From contig NZ_CP141213.1 of the NCBI RefSeq assembly GCF_035610345.1, forward strand, positions 558,001 through 622,000: a stretch of DNA of 64,000 nucleotides. The letters are read 5' to 3'. The stretch is from Sinorhizobium meliloti (GTDB lineage: Bacteria; Pseudomonadota; Alphaproteobacteria; Rhizobiales; Rhizobiaceae). The position numbers were made by a program, and so were the translations under genes. The notes below the pieces were generated by a model, which worked only from the letters and a program-made list of their open reading frames with translations, was not told the origin of the DNA and ran no database searches. Shown piece by piece: positions 16,361 to 25,106 of this stretch (position 1 is the first letter of the stretch; each line of letters starts with the position of its first letter).

Positions 16361-17671
16361 ATGGAACGTGGAAGTGTGACGACGCCCTTTGGGCGGCGGG
16401 CGATGACGCTTGGCATGCTCGCAAGTCAGATCGCCGCCGGCAACGTCCCGCCGGACCGGTCGGTGGACAAGTGGAAATTGTTCCGTTCTCTCTGTGAAGC
16501 GAAGACGGTGATCGGCGTGTCCGATCGTTCGCTTGCAGTGTTGAACGCCCTTTTGAGCTTCTACCCAGGAGCCGAGCTCTCGGGCGAAAATGGACTCGTC
16601 GTTTTCCCCTCCAATGCGCAGCTCTCGCTCCGAACCCACGGAATGGCGGGCACCACGCTCCGCCGGCATCTTGCATGCCTCGTGGAATCGGGTCTGATCC
16701 TGCGGCGCGACAGCCCGAATGGTAAGCGTTACGCTCGAAGGAGCCGCAGTGGTGCGGTAGACGAAGCCTTCGGATTCGACCTCTCCCCACTGGTGGCCCG
16801 GGCCGATGAGTTCAAAACCGCCGCTGCCGAACTTGCCGCGGCCAAACAGCATCACCGTCAGATGCGCGAAAGGCTGAGCCTCTGCCGGCGCGACATCGCC
16901 AAGCTGCTCGAGCTCCTTCGTGAATCAGGCGTGCCAGCCGGCTGGGAGCAGCAGCAGCGGCGATATGAAGAATTGTCCGCGCCTCTCTCGCGCAAGGCAT
17001 CGGTCAGCGACGTCGAGGCCCTGCACGACGCTATGGCGGAAATTCGCGCCGATCTGTCCAATCGATTGGAAAAACTACTTAATTCGGAAAAAATGGATGC
17101 CAATGATCGCCATAATGGGCAGCACATACAGAATTCACATCCAGACTCTCAATTTGAATCTGAACCTGGCTTGGGAAAAGGGTCGGGGAAATTTTCGGCA
17201 AGCGCCCGAAGCTGCAATGTAGTTCCTGTAACATCGAAGGCGAAGCTCTCGGAGGTCTCGACCTATGTCGATGCGCAGACCCCTGTCGGCCCGGCGCCTC
17301 CATCTCTGCCGATCTTCCGCCTCGACCGGGAAATTCCCCTGCCCGTCCTCCTATCCGCTTGCCCGCAGATCACCGATTACGGACCACAGGGCCGTATAAC
17401 GACCTGGAAGGAACTGCTGACCGCTGCAATCGTCGTCAGGACCATGCTGAACGTGAGCACGGATGCCTATGACGATGCGTGCACGGTCCTCGGCCAGGAA
17501 AATGCTGCGACCGTCATCGCCTGTATCCTGGAGAGAGCCGATTGCATAAGTTCGCCCGGCGGCTATCTTCGGGTTCTTACCGCGAGAGCGCGGCGCCAGT
17601 CTTTCTCGGTTGCTCCGATGGTCGCTGCACTGAGGCGCGCGCGAGGGCCAAACATGCCGCTTGCTCGTTGA
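16361..17671 (+). CDS. repC: Replication initiator RepC
   Basis: 436 residues. The N-terminal replication-initiation domain has VTTPFGRRAMTLGML, DRSLAVLNALLSFYP and SLRTHGMAGTTLRRHLACLVESGLI (winged-helix-like). The C-terminal domain ends in SPGGYLRVLTARARRQSFSVAPMVAALRRA. RepC initiates replication at an origin usually located inside its own gene. The start is ATG 16361, with AAGGTGA upstream; an in-frame TTG 18 nt earlier is less likely. Expression is expected to be controlled by the ctRNA in its leader. The middle of the gene is unusually AT-rich. Confidence 0.97.
   Translation: MERGSVTTPFGRRAMTLGMLASQIAAGNVPPDRSVDKWKLFRSLCEAKTVIGVSDRSLAVLNALLSFYPGAELSGENGLVVFPSNAQLSLRTHGMAGTTLRRHLACLVESGLILRRDSPNGKRYARRSRSGAVDEAFGFDLSPLVARADEFKTAAAELAAAKQHHRQMRERLSLCRRDIAKLLELLRESGVPAGWEQQQRRYEELSAPLSRKASVSDVEALHDAMAEIRADLSNRLEKLLNSEKMDANDRHNGQHIQNSHPDSQFESEPGLGKGSGKFSASARSCNVVPVTSKAKLSEVSTYVDAQTPVGPAPPSLPIFRLDREIPLPVLLSACPQITDYGPQGRITTWKELLTAAIVVRTMLNVSTDAYDDACTVLGQENAATVIACILERADCISSPGGYLRVLTARARRQSFSVAPMVAALRRARGPNMPLAR
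17080..17170 (+). other. Probable oriV: AT-rich island inside repC
   Basis: The stretch from AACTACTTAATTCGG to CAATTTGAATCTGAAC is clearly AT-richer than the rest of repC and encodes a low-conservation Asn/His/Ser-rich linker. In studied repABC replicons the origin lies in an AT-rich region of repC, so this is the best candidate. No iterons are visible. Confidence 0.45.
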
Positions 17672-18044
17672 CGCCTCTCGCTCAGCGAACTCAGGCTTGC
17701 GACGCCGGCCACTGGCGGTTGCCTTGACGCTCCAGATAGGGGAAACTCTCCTCAGCTCGGGATTCGCATGCGTTTTGATTTCCGCTTTGGTGTCTGTTTC
17801 TTAACAATTTTGCTTTTATCGTAAGGCATTGGCGAAAAAGGCGATAAACCGGCAATGCGGAAGCTAAACCGCCAATCAGTTCCGTCACGCGGACACCCTT
17901 ATTTCGAGGTTTGGTGACCGCTACGACGGCGGCCAACCACCTCCCCTATTCTCCGGTCGATTGAACGTCGTGCGGGCGGCCAACCAATTCGGAAGCATCG
18001 CAACCGACGATATTCAGGTGTCGATCCCTGCTGCCGTTTCCGCA
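17672..18044. other. Gene-free interval downstream of repC
   Basis: About 370 bp with no frame showing a recognisable protein and no clear hairpin or T-run terminator. It ends at the parS-like palindrome at 18045. It may be a spacer or part of the partition region. Confidence 0.5.
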
Positions 18045-18060
18045 GTTGACAGCTGTCAAC
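18045..18060. repeat. parS-like palindrome (site 1)
   Basis: GTTGACAGCTGTCAAC, a perfect 16-bp palindrome 374 bp after repC, fits the repABC parS pattern and is identical to sites at 19091 and 45400. RepB binding is inferred. Confidence 0.8.
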
Positions 18061-18077
18061 AGTATGAACTTTGCCGC

Positions 18078-18917
18078 TCACTCGCGCCAGTGTTCCGCGA
18101 CCCACGGGCTCGGGAGAATATAGTGCCGGAGGTAGCGGAACGGGCTCTTTTCTCTTCTGTCTGGAGAGAAGAGCCCCCGAATATGATCGATCGGCGTCGC
18201 CACCCGCCCCTTGTAGCCGAACTGACCGTCTATCGCATGTTGCGGCAGCAGACCACGCGGAAAAATAACCACGCGTGCATCCGCCGGCAGCTGTGGCGGC
18301 AGGAAGTAGTTCAAGGGGAATGGCCGCCGACAATCCTGGCGGAAATGCAGAACGAAACGCCGCGGGAAGAATTTCGCCCCTCCTGGCGCGTTGCGCGTCA
18401 CGAAGCGTTGCTCGAATTCATATTCGTCCGCCACCTGTTGCGGGTCGGCGCGGAACTTCTCCTGCAATGGGACCAGCTTTCCGACAGGGAAGCGGAACAG
18501 CGACGTCTGCCCGAGACGCTCAAGCGGCGTCGTCTGATTGCGGGTCATCACGATATCGTTGGGACCGCCGATCTCGAAAAACGCGTCGAGTGATCCGACG
18601 ACCACCAGATCGAGGTCGAGAAAGAGTACCGGTCCCTTGAGGCTGCCGAGTTCCGGCCCCCACAGGCGCGCTTTGGGCCAAATTCCCTTGGTATTCACCG
18701 GCATCTCGACATCGAGCAGCGGAAGGTCCTCGCAGAGTATTTCCGACCGAAGGCCTTCCCTATTGTCGGTAAAACAGGTGAAGGTGAAAGGCGGCGTGAT
18801 GTTGCGGGCGACCATCGCGAAGAGGCGGTTCACGAAAGGTGCGCCGTATTTCGTTCCCCAATTTATACAGATTACCTGCTTGACGCCGCCGGAAGCGGCG
18901 AGAATATCGGATACCAT
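18078..18917 (-). CDS. Putative glycosyltransferase (GT-A-like)
   Basis: 279 residues without a signal peptide. The N-terminal VICINWGTKYGAPFVNRLFAM and TFTCFTDNREGL, then the DxD-containing LFLDLDLVVVGSLDAFF near residue 100, are features of GT-A nucleotide-sugar transferases related to family 8 or capsular transferases. DLD would bind the metal and UDP-sugar. A basic C-terminal part (RRPFPLNYFLPP, HIRGLFSPDRREKSPF) may contact membranes. It stands alone with parS-like palindromes on both sides (18045 and 19091), so it lies within the partition region. Donor and acceptor are unknown. Confidence 0.72.
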   Translation of the reverse strand: MVSDILAASGGVKQVICINWGTKYGAPFVNRLFAMVARNITPPFTFTCFTDNREGLRSEILCEDLPLLDVEMPVNTKGIWPKARLWGPELGSLKGPVLFLDLDLVVVGSLDAFFEIGGPNDIVMTRNQTTPLERLGQTSLFRFPVGKLVPLQEKFRADPQQVADEYEFEQRFVTRNAPGGAKFFPRRFVLHFRQDCRRPFPLNYFLPPQLPADARVVIFPRGLLPQHAIDGQFGYKGRVATPIDHIRGLFSPDRREKSPFRYLRHYILPSPWVAEHWRE

Positions 18918-19293
18918 AGACGCTTGCCTTTTCCTTGTGTCTAACGGCGCATCCGCACAGCTGAGCTTTGCCGAGGGGCGACTTGCTCCAGTCGGGAACT
19001 CTCCCGCTGTGCAGACAGCCGTTACGTTCTGGAGTTCCGGGAGGCGTCGGTCGCCCCGAGATCAAGGGCGCTCCGCCATGCCGGCCCGGAGTTGACAGCT
19101 GTCAACTCCATCAAGTTGGTTGGTCTTAGGCCGGTCTTAAGATCAACGCCGCCGGCGCGCAAGCGTCCTCGTGGACGGCGTGCGGGGAACAGATGTGAGC
19201 GGACCACAATAGGGGTGGAAAACCTTCGAATAGCTGTGCCGGAACGAAGGCGCGTGTTACCTTCCGTTTCACCGCCAACGCTTTGCTTTCAAA
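18918..19293. other. Gene-free interval holding a parS-like site
   Basis: Divergent intergenic region between the glycosyltransferase and the DUF1612 gene. Apart from the palindrome at 19091-19106 I see no operator-like repeat or RNA signal. Confidence 0.5.
19091..19106. repeat. parS-like palindrome (site 2)
   Basis: Second exact copy of GTTGACAGCTGTCAAC, 1,046 bp from site 1, in the gap between divergent genes. Multiple copies near repC are consistent with a partition centromere. Confidence 0.8.
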
Positions 19294-20451
19294 ATGAGAT
19301 ATGAGATCCCTGATCCGCTCGATCCGGCGCTGCTGCCGGTCCTGATTGCCGCCGAAGACGGGCTCGCCCGGCTCGACGAGCGGGCAGGGCGTCATGCCGT
19401 CGCCGAGGGCTTTCGGGAGCGCGGTCAGTTTTTCGACGCGGCGGCGGCCCTTTGGGTCGCCGGTGAACTGGTCCATGTCGAGGACCTGGTTCTACACGAT
19501 TCGCATATGGACGCGCGCGCTCCGTCGCACGAGCTGACCATCGCGCACGCGGTTGTGAGGGCGCGGCGACGATTGGATTTGGCCGATGCCGACTGGGCCT
19601 TGTCGCCGCCCGGGCTGAGCGCGTTGCGCGGCGAGGCGGGTCCGGCCGTCAGGCATGACTCCCCCGACACTTCGGCTTTCCGGGACGATCCGGGCGAAAC
19701 GGATGCGCCCGACATGGCGGACGGTCCGATGGACAGCTCCCTTTCCGACGCATTCGCCGAGATCGATGCGGCGATTGCCCGGTCCGCGCGGCTGCTGGAC
19801 ATTCATGCTGGAAGCGCGGCCATGGCGGAACAGCCCGCAATCGAAACGCAGTCGCCGAGAGTGGAGCCGACGGGCCAACTCGGCCTGCTTTTCGATGACG
19901 ACTGGGATGAGGCCGCCCGGCTCGACGCGTGGCGCGCCGTGCTGCCGGTTGCCGACCAACTGCCCGCCGCGCTTGGGGCTGCCGTTCTTTTCGATGCATG
20001 GGAGCGCATCGAGCCGTTGCGTCGGCAACACTGGCTCGGCTCGCTTCTGGTCGGCGCCTATCTTCGATTTCGCGGCAAGGTCGGTTCGCACGTGCTCGCC
20101 TATAATACGGGCTTGAAGACGATCCGCCACGAGCGTCGACGCTCAAAGGACCGGCTGACGCGTCTCACCGGTTTTCTGGAGGCGATGTCCGCGGCGGCCG
20201 AACTCGGCATGAAGGAACTCGACCGTCTGTCGCTCGCCAGGACGCAGATGGAAATGCGGATCAAAGACCGCCGATCGAACAGCAATCTCCCGGGCCTGAT
20301 CGATCTTGTTCTGTCGCGACCGATCGTCTCCGCACCTCTGATCGCGCGCCATCTCGGGGTCACGCCGCGCGGCGCCCTCAATCTTGTGCGCGAACTCGGG
20401 GTGCGCGAAATGACGGGCAGGGGGCGCTATCGCGGCTGGGGCGTGCTCTGA
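19294..20451 (+). CDS. DUF1612/HTH protein (RHE_PE00001-like)
   Basis: 385 residues. The N-terminal half (PALLPVLIAAEDGLARLDER, DAAAALWVAGELVHVEDLVLHDS, IAHAVVRARRRL) and a central WRAVLPVADQLPAALGAAVLFDAW region match the DUF1612 family, common on rhizobial plasmids. The C-terminus has a winged-HTH-like segment (RPIVSAPLIARHLGVTPRGALNLVRELGVREMTGRGRYRGWGVL). It is probably a DNA-binding cytoplasmic protein. The role is unknown; carriage next to replication regions suggests plasmid maintenance or a relict invertase/Fic-like regulator. The ATG at 19294 has no obvious ribosome site. Confidence 0.78.
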   Translation: MRYEIPDPLDPALLPVLIAAEDGLARLDERAGRHAVAEGFRERGQFFDAAAALWVAGELVHVEDLVLHDSHMDARAPSHELTIAHAVVRARRRLDLADADWALSPPGLSALRGEAGPAVRHDSPDTSAFRDDPGETDAPDMADGPMDSSLSDAFAEIDAAIARSARLLDIHAGSAAMAEQPAIETQSPRVEPTGQLGLLFDDDWDEAARLDAWRAVLPVADQLPAALGAAVLFDAWERIEPLRRQHWLGSLLVGAYLRFRGKVGSHVLAYNTGLKTIRHERRRSKDRLTRLTGFLEAMSAAAELGMKELDRLSLARTQMEMRIKDRRSNSNLPGLIDLVLSRPIVSAPLIARHLGVTPRGALNLVRELGVREMTGRGRYRGWGVL

Positions 20452-20474
20452 AAGAGCGAGGGGAAACGGCCGCT

Positions 20475-21011
20475 TCAGCTCCGCCGCAGATTGAGCTCGC
20501 TCGTCACCACGCGTTTTCCTGTCGCCGGATCCACGTCGACAGTACTGAGGCGCATTCCGTTCTCGCCGCGTTTCTGCACGATGAGCGTCGCCTTGCGATC
20601 GCCGTTGACTTCCCTTGCCCAGGTGACGCTGAGATTGATGGCGTTGCCGCGGCGGCTCCCGGACAAGGCGGACCGCCCGCCTCTCGGGCCGACATAGATG
20701 CCGGTATAGCGGGTGCCGTCGGATCGCAGATCCGCGCTGATCGAGCGTGACACCACGAGCAGGCCGCGGCAGGTTCCTCTCATGGCGAGGACGGTACCGG
20801 TCGCATCCGAGCTGAAATTGCACGAAACATTGATCGGTCCTCGGTCGATGCGAAGCAGCACCGTGCCGCCGCCGGTCCATCGGCCCTCGAGCGAATTGAG
20901 AAAGGCGGCCTCGTCGGCCGGGGCAGCGCTCGTCTCCAAGGGAAGTATCCCCCCGACGAGCACGAGCCCCGCAAGCACGAATCGGGATATCGTCCGCCGC
21001 ATCATCGTCAT
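20475..21011 (-). CDS. Exported protein of unknown function
   Basis: 178 residues with a clear signal peptide (MMRRTISRFVLAGLVLVGGILPLETSAA). The mature part (FLNSLEGRWTGGGTVLLRIDRGP, SCNFSSDATGTVLAMRGTCRG, LSVTWAREVNGDRKATLIVQKRGENGMRLSTVDVD) looks like a small all-beta, lipocalin-type fold; two Cys could form a disulfide. The ATG at 21011 has GGGAGG 5 nt upstream; a longer frame to 21218 lacks this. It ends 23 bp from the convergent DUF1612 gene. I recognise no named family. Confidence 0.75.
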   Translation of the reverse strand: MTMMRRTISRFVLAGLVLVGGILPLETSAAPADEAAFLNSLEGRWTGGGTVLLRIDRGPINVSCNFSSDATGTVLAMRGTCRGLLVVSRSISADLRSDGTRYTGIYVGPRGGRSALSGSRRGNAINLSVTWAREVNGDRKATLIVQKRGENGMRLSTVDVDPATGKRVVTSELNLRRS

Positions 21012-21192
21012 AAGCCTCCCGTTCTGGAGCGGAGTGAGGAAAGGCACGCGGTCTCCCGCAGACGCGTGGAGCGACCGGTCCGAATGAAACGGCGGATGGC
21101 TGCGAAGGTTCCGGCGGGCCGTTATCGCAACAGTATCACCGATCGGTCGCGGCGGGCAGACGCCGGCTGACTTGAGGAACGGTCGCCGGAGG

Positions 21193-22053
21193 TCAGGCGA
21201 ATTTTCTTGCGCCGGCAACGCAGGCGACGATGGCGACCGTCGCGGCGAGCATGCCCCAGCTCACGGATTCGCCGAGCAATGTCGAAGCCAGCGCAAGACC
21301 GAAGAAGGGCTGCAGCAATTGCAACTGGCCGACCGCCACTATCCCTCCCAGCGCCAGGCCGCGATACCAGAAGATGAAGCCGATGAGCATGCTGAAGACG
21401 GAGACGTATCCGAAGCCGAGCCAGGAAGCGGCGCTCAGGCCCGCAAGACTCGACGGCATGGTGGCGAGCATCAGGGCCGTCATGATCGGAAGGGAGAGGA
21501 CGAGGGCCCAGGAAATGACCTGCCAGCCGCCGAGCCTGCGCGACAGCTTCGCACCCTCCGCGTAACCGAGCCCGCACGCGACAATGGCAGCGAGCATCAG
21601 GAGATCCCCGATCGGCGAGGCGGAAAAGCCCTGCCGTGCCGCGAAGCCGACGACGATCGCGCTGCCGAGGCCGGAGAACACCCAGAAGGTGGGGCGTGGA
21701 CGCTCGCCGCCGCGAAGCACGCCGAAAATCGCCGTCGCAAGCGGCAGAAGGCCGATGAAGACGATGGAATGGGCGGAGGTCACGTGACGCAGCGCAAGCG
21801 CCGTCAGAAGCGGGAAACCGACGACGACGCCGAGCGAGATCACGGCCAGCGATGCGAGGTCTCCGCGGGCAGGCCGTCTTTCTCGGAACGCGAAGAGCAG
21901 GCAGAAGGCGAGAATTCCAGCGATCGTCGCCCGTGCCACGGTCAGGAAGATGGGGTCGAAGTCCATCACTGCGACGCGGGTCGCCGGCAACGAGCCGCTG
22001 AAGATCACGACGCCGATCAAACCGCTCATCCAGCCGTTCGCTGCCTTGTTCAT
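21193..22053 (-). CDS. EamA/DMT family transporter
   Basis: 286 residues forming about ten transmembrane segments in two EamA repeats. The first repeat starts GLIGVVIFSGSLPATRVAV; the second includes GLGYAEGAKLSRRLGGWQVISWALVLSLPIM and IGFIFWYRGLALGGIVAVGQLQLLQPFFG. It is an inner-membrane drug/metabolite exporter; substrates in this family include amino acids and nucleotide metabolites. The ATG at 22053 has AAGGAG upstream. It is divergent from a MocR-type regulator, a frequent pairing, so it is probably under that regulator's control. Confidence 0.9.
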   Translation of the reverse strand: MNKAANGWMSGLIGVVIFSGSLPATRVAVMDFDPIFLTVARATIAGILAFCLLFAFRERRPARGDLASLAVISLGVVVGFPLLTALALRHVTSAHSIVFIGLLPLATAIFGVLRGGERPRPTFWVFSGLGSAIVVGFAARQGFSASPIGDLLMLAAIVACGLGYAEGAKLSRRLGGWQVISWALVLSLPIMTALMLATMPSSLAGLSAASWLGFGYVSVFSMLIGFIFWYRGLALGGIVAVGQLQLLQPFFGLALASTLLGESVSWGMLAATVAIVACVAGARKFA

Positions 22054-22115
22054 ACCTATGCTCCTTTTTCTCCGGTATCGGGCTGGATCGCTGGCCGTTC
22101 CAGAGACAGTAGGGT

Positions 22116-22133
22116 ACAGTTGAGAAGAACTGT
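22116..22133. promoter_or_regulatory. Candidate MocR operator
   Basis: ACAGTT-N6-AACTGT is a perfect inverted repeat ending one base before the regulator's ATG, with an extra ACAGT 10 bp upstream (22106-22110). It lies in the 81-bp gap between the divergent EamA and MocR genes, so binding could control both. Confidence 0.55.
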
Positions 22134-22134
22134 C

Positions 22135-23559
22135 ATGGAGAAAGGCCCAGTACGGATGCAGCTGAAAGCGACGAGTGCCGCTGGCGAAAGCCTGATCGCC
22201 AGGGTGATGGGCACGGTGAAGCACCGGATAGCGGCGCGGAGTTTGACGCCCGGCGCGAGGCTCCCATCCATCCGTTCCTTCGCTTTGACGATGAAAGTCT
22301 CCAAGTCCACGGTGGTCGAGGCCTATGAGCGCCTTCAGGCCGAAGGTGTGATCCGCTCGCGGCCGGGCTCGGGCTTCTTCGTAGCGGCGCCGCTCGCGCC
22401 GCTCACGCTTGCCGAGATCGGCCCGCGCGTGGACCGGGCCGTCGATCCCCTGTGGATCTCGCGCCAGGCCCTTGAGCCGGGGGAGGGGGTACTCAGGCCC
22501 GGCTGCGGCTGGCTGCCGCCGCACTGGATGCCGGAGGAAGGACTACGGCGGGCGTTGCGGGGCATCGCCCGCGGCGGCGCCGCCACGCTCGTCGACTATG
22601 GTTCGCCACTCGGATTGCTGCCGCTGCGTCAGCTTCTGGCACGGCGCGTGGCGCAGCACGGCATAGAGGCGTCGCCCGATCAGATATTGCTCACCGAATC
22701 CGGCACGCAGGCGATCGATCTGCTTTGCCGTTTCCTGCTGAAGCCGGGGGATGCAGTGCTCGTCGACGATCCGTGTTATTTCAATTTCCACGCACTCCTC
22801 AGGGCGCATCAGGCAAAAATCGTCGGTGTTCCCTATACGCCCGGCGGGCCGGACATCGGCCGCTTCGCCGAAGCGCTCGCAGAACACAAACCGCGGCTCT
22901 ACATCACCAATTCCGCCATTCACAACCCGACCGGCGCAATGCTGTCGCCGCTCGTCGGCCATCGTCTGCTCAAGCTTGCGGAGCAGGCCGGGCTGACGAT
23001 CATCGAGGACGATATCTTCGCCGATTTCGAAGAGACGCCGGCGCCGCGCCTTGCGGCTTTCGACGGGCTCGAAAGGGTGGTGCACATAGGCAGCTTCTCG
23101 AAAACGCTTTCGGCGGCGGTGCGCTGCGGCTTCATCGTGGCACCTCGCGAATGGGTGGAGGCGTTGACCGACCTCAAGATCGCCACGTGCTTCGGCGCCG
23201 CCGGCTTCTCCTCCGAACTGGTGCTGACGCTCCTGAAAGACGGCAGCTATCGCAAGCACATGGAGACGGTGCGTCAGCGCCTGGCAGGGGCGCTGGCCGA
23301 GACTGCCCGAAGACTCGCCCGGATCGGCATCACGCCCTGGATCGAGCCGCAGGCGGGCATGTTCCTCTGGTGCCGGCTGCCCGATGGCATCGATGCCGCC
23401 AAGCTCGCGAGGCAAGCGCTCGCCAGAGGCATCGTGCTCGCACCGGGCAATGTCTTCAGTCATACGCAGACGGCCAGCGGCTTTTTGCGCTTCAATGTCG
23501 CCCAGTCGGAAGACGAGCGGCTTTTTCGCGAGCTTGCAGCACTCATGGCCGCTGCGTAG
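22135..23559 (+). CDS. MocR family regulator (GntR wHTH + aminotransferase domain)
   Basis: 474 residues. The N-terminal GntR wHTH (about 22-85: PGARLPSIRSFALTMKVSKSTVVEAYERLQAEGVIRSRPGSGFFV) is joined by a linker to a fold-type-I aminotransferase domain. The PLP lysine is expected in HIGSFSKTLSAAVRCGF; NSAIHNPTGAML and IIEDDIFADFE are also typical. It senses PLP or an amino compound and regulates the adjacent divergent exporter. An alternative start at ATG 22156 would leave the operator fully in the leader. The catalytic lysine is present, so residual chemistry is possible. Confidence 0.9.
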   Translation: MEKGPVRMQLKATSAAGESLIARVMGTVKHRIAARSLTPGARLPSIRSFALTMKVSKSTVVEAYERLQAEGVIRSRPGSGFFVAAPLAPLTLAEIGPRVDRAVDPLWISRQALEPGEGVLRPGCGWLPPHWMPEEGLRRALRGIARGGAATLVDYGSPLGLLPLRQLLARRVAQHGIEASPDQILLTESGTQAIDLLCRFLLKPGDAVLVDDPCYFNFHALLRAHQAKIVGVPYTPGGPDIGRFAEALAEHKPRLYITNSAIHNPTGAMLSPLVGHRLLKLAEQAGLTIIEDDIFADFEETPAPRLAAFDGLERVVHIGSFSKTLSAAVRCGFIVAPREWVEALTDLKIATCFGAAGFSSELVLTLLKDGSYRKHMETVRQRLAGALAETARRLARIGITPWIEPQAGMFLWCRLPDGIDAAKLARQALARGIVLAPGNVFSHTQTASGFLRFNVAQSEDERLFRELAALMAAA

Positions 23560-23594
23560 ATCACGATCATTCCAGGCCCGTTCTAAGGCCTGTT

Positions 23595-23610
23595 GCGTCT
23601 CGTAAGACGC
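23595..23610. repeat. GCGTCT hairpin repeat (member A)
   Basis: GCGTCT-CGTA-AGACGC followed by GCGGCGCTGTAG. A near-identical hairpin follows the E2 gene at 56360-56379. The context (just after a gene end) suggests a dispersed rhizobial palindrome used as a transcript end. Confidence 0.5.
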
Positions 23611-23646
23611 GCGGCGCTGTAGGAAACTTTTCGGGGGCCTGCAACC

Positions 23647-23683
23647 TTTCCTCGTTCCTGTGACAAGCACAGGAATGAGGAAA
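23647..23683. repeat. Long interrupted hairpin (dispersed palindrome)
   Basis: TTTCCTC/GAGGAAA and TTCCTGTG/CACAGGAA stack into a 15-bp stem with one mismatch and a 5-nt loop, in the convergent gap between the MocR and ccdA genes. The core TTCCTGTGACNAGCACAGGAA is, from memory, a widespread rhizobial intergenic repeat. It probably also ends both transcripts. Confidence 0.6.
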
Positions 23684-23770
23684 TCAAACAAGCCGCTGGG
23701 GTGGCCAGATCTCAACAGGCCTTAGCCCGCCACCCCGATGCCTGCACCGGAGAAACCGTGGAGGCCCCTG

Positions 23771-24490
23771 TCAGAAACGCGTGGTCAGGCTCGTGAGCCA
23801 GGCCGGGGAAGCCTCGACCAGCGCGGCCTCCAGCTGCTTGTCCACGCCTGTCAGGATGGCGATCCCGATCACCAGCAACACGGCGCCGAATACGGCTTTT
23901 GCGACCTTGCCAAAGCCCAGCATCCGGTCCCGCCAGCGGTTGAGGACCTCACGCGACAGCTGGCCGAGGAGCAATAGCGGCGCGGCGGCCCCAAGACCGA
24001 AGGCGGCCATGGTCAGGAAGACCTGAGTGAGGTTCTCGCCCCGCGCTGCCATCAGTGACGCGGCGCCGAGGGTCGGACCGACGCAGGGGCTCCAGACGGT
24101 GCCGAGCAAAAGGCCGACGACGAATTGGCCTCTCCAGCCATCGCCCTGTTGACCACCGAAGCGGCGCTCGGTCCAATTGCCGATCGGTCCCGCTGCCGTA
24201 GCGAACCGGACCTGCATCGAGGGAAGGATGAGGACGACGCCAAGGCCGATCATCAGCAATGCGCCGAACGAGCGGAAAAAGTCGAGGTCGAGCCCGATAC
24301 CGAAGCCGAGCAAGGCGACGAACATCCCGATCGCCACGAAGGAGCCGGCCAGCCCTGCCGCAAGTGCAAGATGGCCGTAGCGGTGCTTGCCGATGGCGGT
24401 CGCGAGCACGATAGGTACCAGTGGAAGAACGCAGGGCGACAGGATGGAAAGCACCCCTGCGATCGTCGCGAAAATCAGCGTTGAAATCAT
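23771..24490 (-). CDS. ccdA: CcdA-type cytochrome c biogenesis / thiol-disulfide protein
   Basis: 239 residues with about six membrane helices. The paired redox motifs LSPCVLPLVP (about 18-27) and WSPCVGPTLG (about 132) place one Cys in each half, as in CcdA/DsbD-beta. It moves electrons from cytoplasmic thioredoxin across the inner membrane to periplasmic thiol proteins. It lies 3 bp after a gene for an exported thioredoxin-like protein with WCPTC, its obvious partner. This is the short CcdA form, not full DsbD. Confidence 0.93.
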   Translation of the reverse strand: MISTLIFATIAGVLSILSPCVLPLVPIVLATAIGKHRYGHLALAAGLAGSFVAIGMFVALLGFGIGLDLDFFRSFGALLMIGLGVVLILPSMQVRFATAAGPIGNWTERRFGGQQGDGWRGQFVVGLLLGTVWSPCVGPTLGAASLMAARGENLTQVFLTMAAFGLGAAAPLLLLGQLSREVLNRWRDRMLGFGKVAKAVFGAVLLVIGIAILTGVDKQLEAALVEASPAWLTSLTTRF

Positions 24491-24493
24491 AGT

Positions 24494-24895
24494 TCAGTTC
24501 GTGAATGCCGATCTGAACAATGTCTCGATCGAGGCCGGGTCGGTATCGCCGACCGAGCGGGCCGTCTCGGAAGCTCCCTTGAAGGCGATCAGCGTCGACT
24601 GGCGCTGTGCACCGAGCGCCTGCACGACGTCCTTCTGCTTGTCGAAATCCACCTTGAAGACCGTTACTTCCGAGAAATCGGGCGATGCGGCGAGCTTTTC
24701 GACAATTGGTTCCTGGGCGGCGCAGGTCGGGCACCAGCTCGCCCAGATATCGACGACGATCGGGTTACCCGCCTGCTGCGCCGCCTCGAAAGCCGTGGTT
24801 TCGAAGGGTTTCAGTTCGCCCGCGAATGCGGTCGCCGCGATAAGGGTGACGAATGCGGTACCGGCAAACGCTGCCATGCGTGTGAAAGCTCTCAT
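24494..24895 (-). CDS. Exported thioredoxin-family protein
   Basis: 133 residues: a signal peptide (MRAFTRMAAFAGTAFVTLIAATAFAGE), then a thioredoxin fold with the active site DIWASWCPTCAAQEP and a TVFKVDFDKQKDVVQALG strand. The usual cis-Pro region reads QRQSTLIAFKG, where Ser-Thr stands in place of the typical Thr-Pro. It is periplasmic and probably reduced by the CcdA encoded 3 bp downstream. The ATG at 24895 has GAGGAG upstream. The likely role is thiol reduction or repair; a specific client, perhaps the divergent YHS protein, cannot be shown. Confidence 0.9.
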   Translation of the reverse strand: MRAFTRMAAFAGTAFVTLIAATAFAGELKPFETTAFEAAQQAGNPIVVDIWASWCPTCAAQEPIVEKLAASPDFSEVTVFKVDFDKQKDVVQALGAQRQSTLIAFKGASETARSVGDTDPASIETLFRSAFTN

Positions 24896-25106
24896 CTTTG
24901 AACTCCTCTCATGAGCCGCTACCCACGAAGCGGCCGCTGCCGAGCGACGGCTCGGGAGGGGGGTGCCCCGAAGCGCCGTTCGGTGGATTCGACAGGCCAT
25001 GGCGGGGAAACGTTACGCTTTGGAGGAACACAAGATCGTGATCGGCGGCGGCGAAACGGCAAGCGGCTTTCGTTGGTCTCATCCTCGGAATTTCAGGAGG
25101 ATACGC

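Noticed and set aside
16343..17671. Longer RepC from TTG 16343
   Set aside because: ATG 16361 has a better ribosome site and the extra residues are not typical of RepC.
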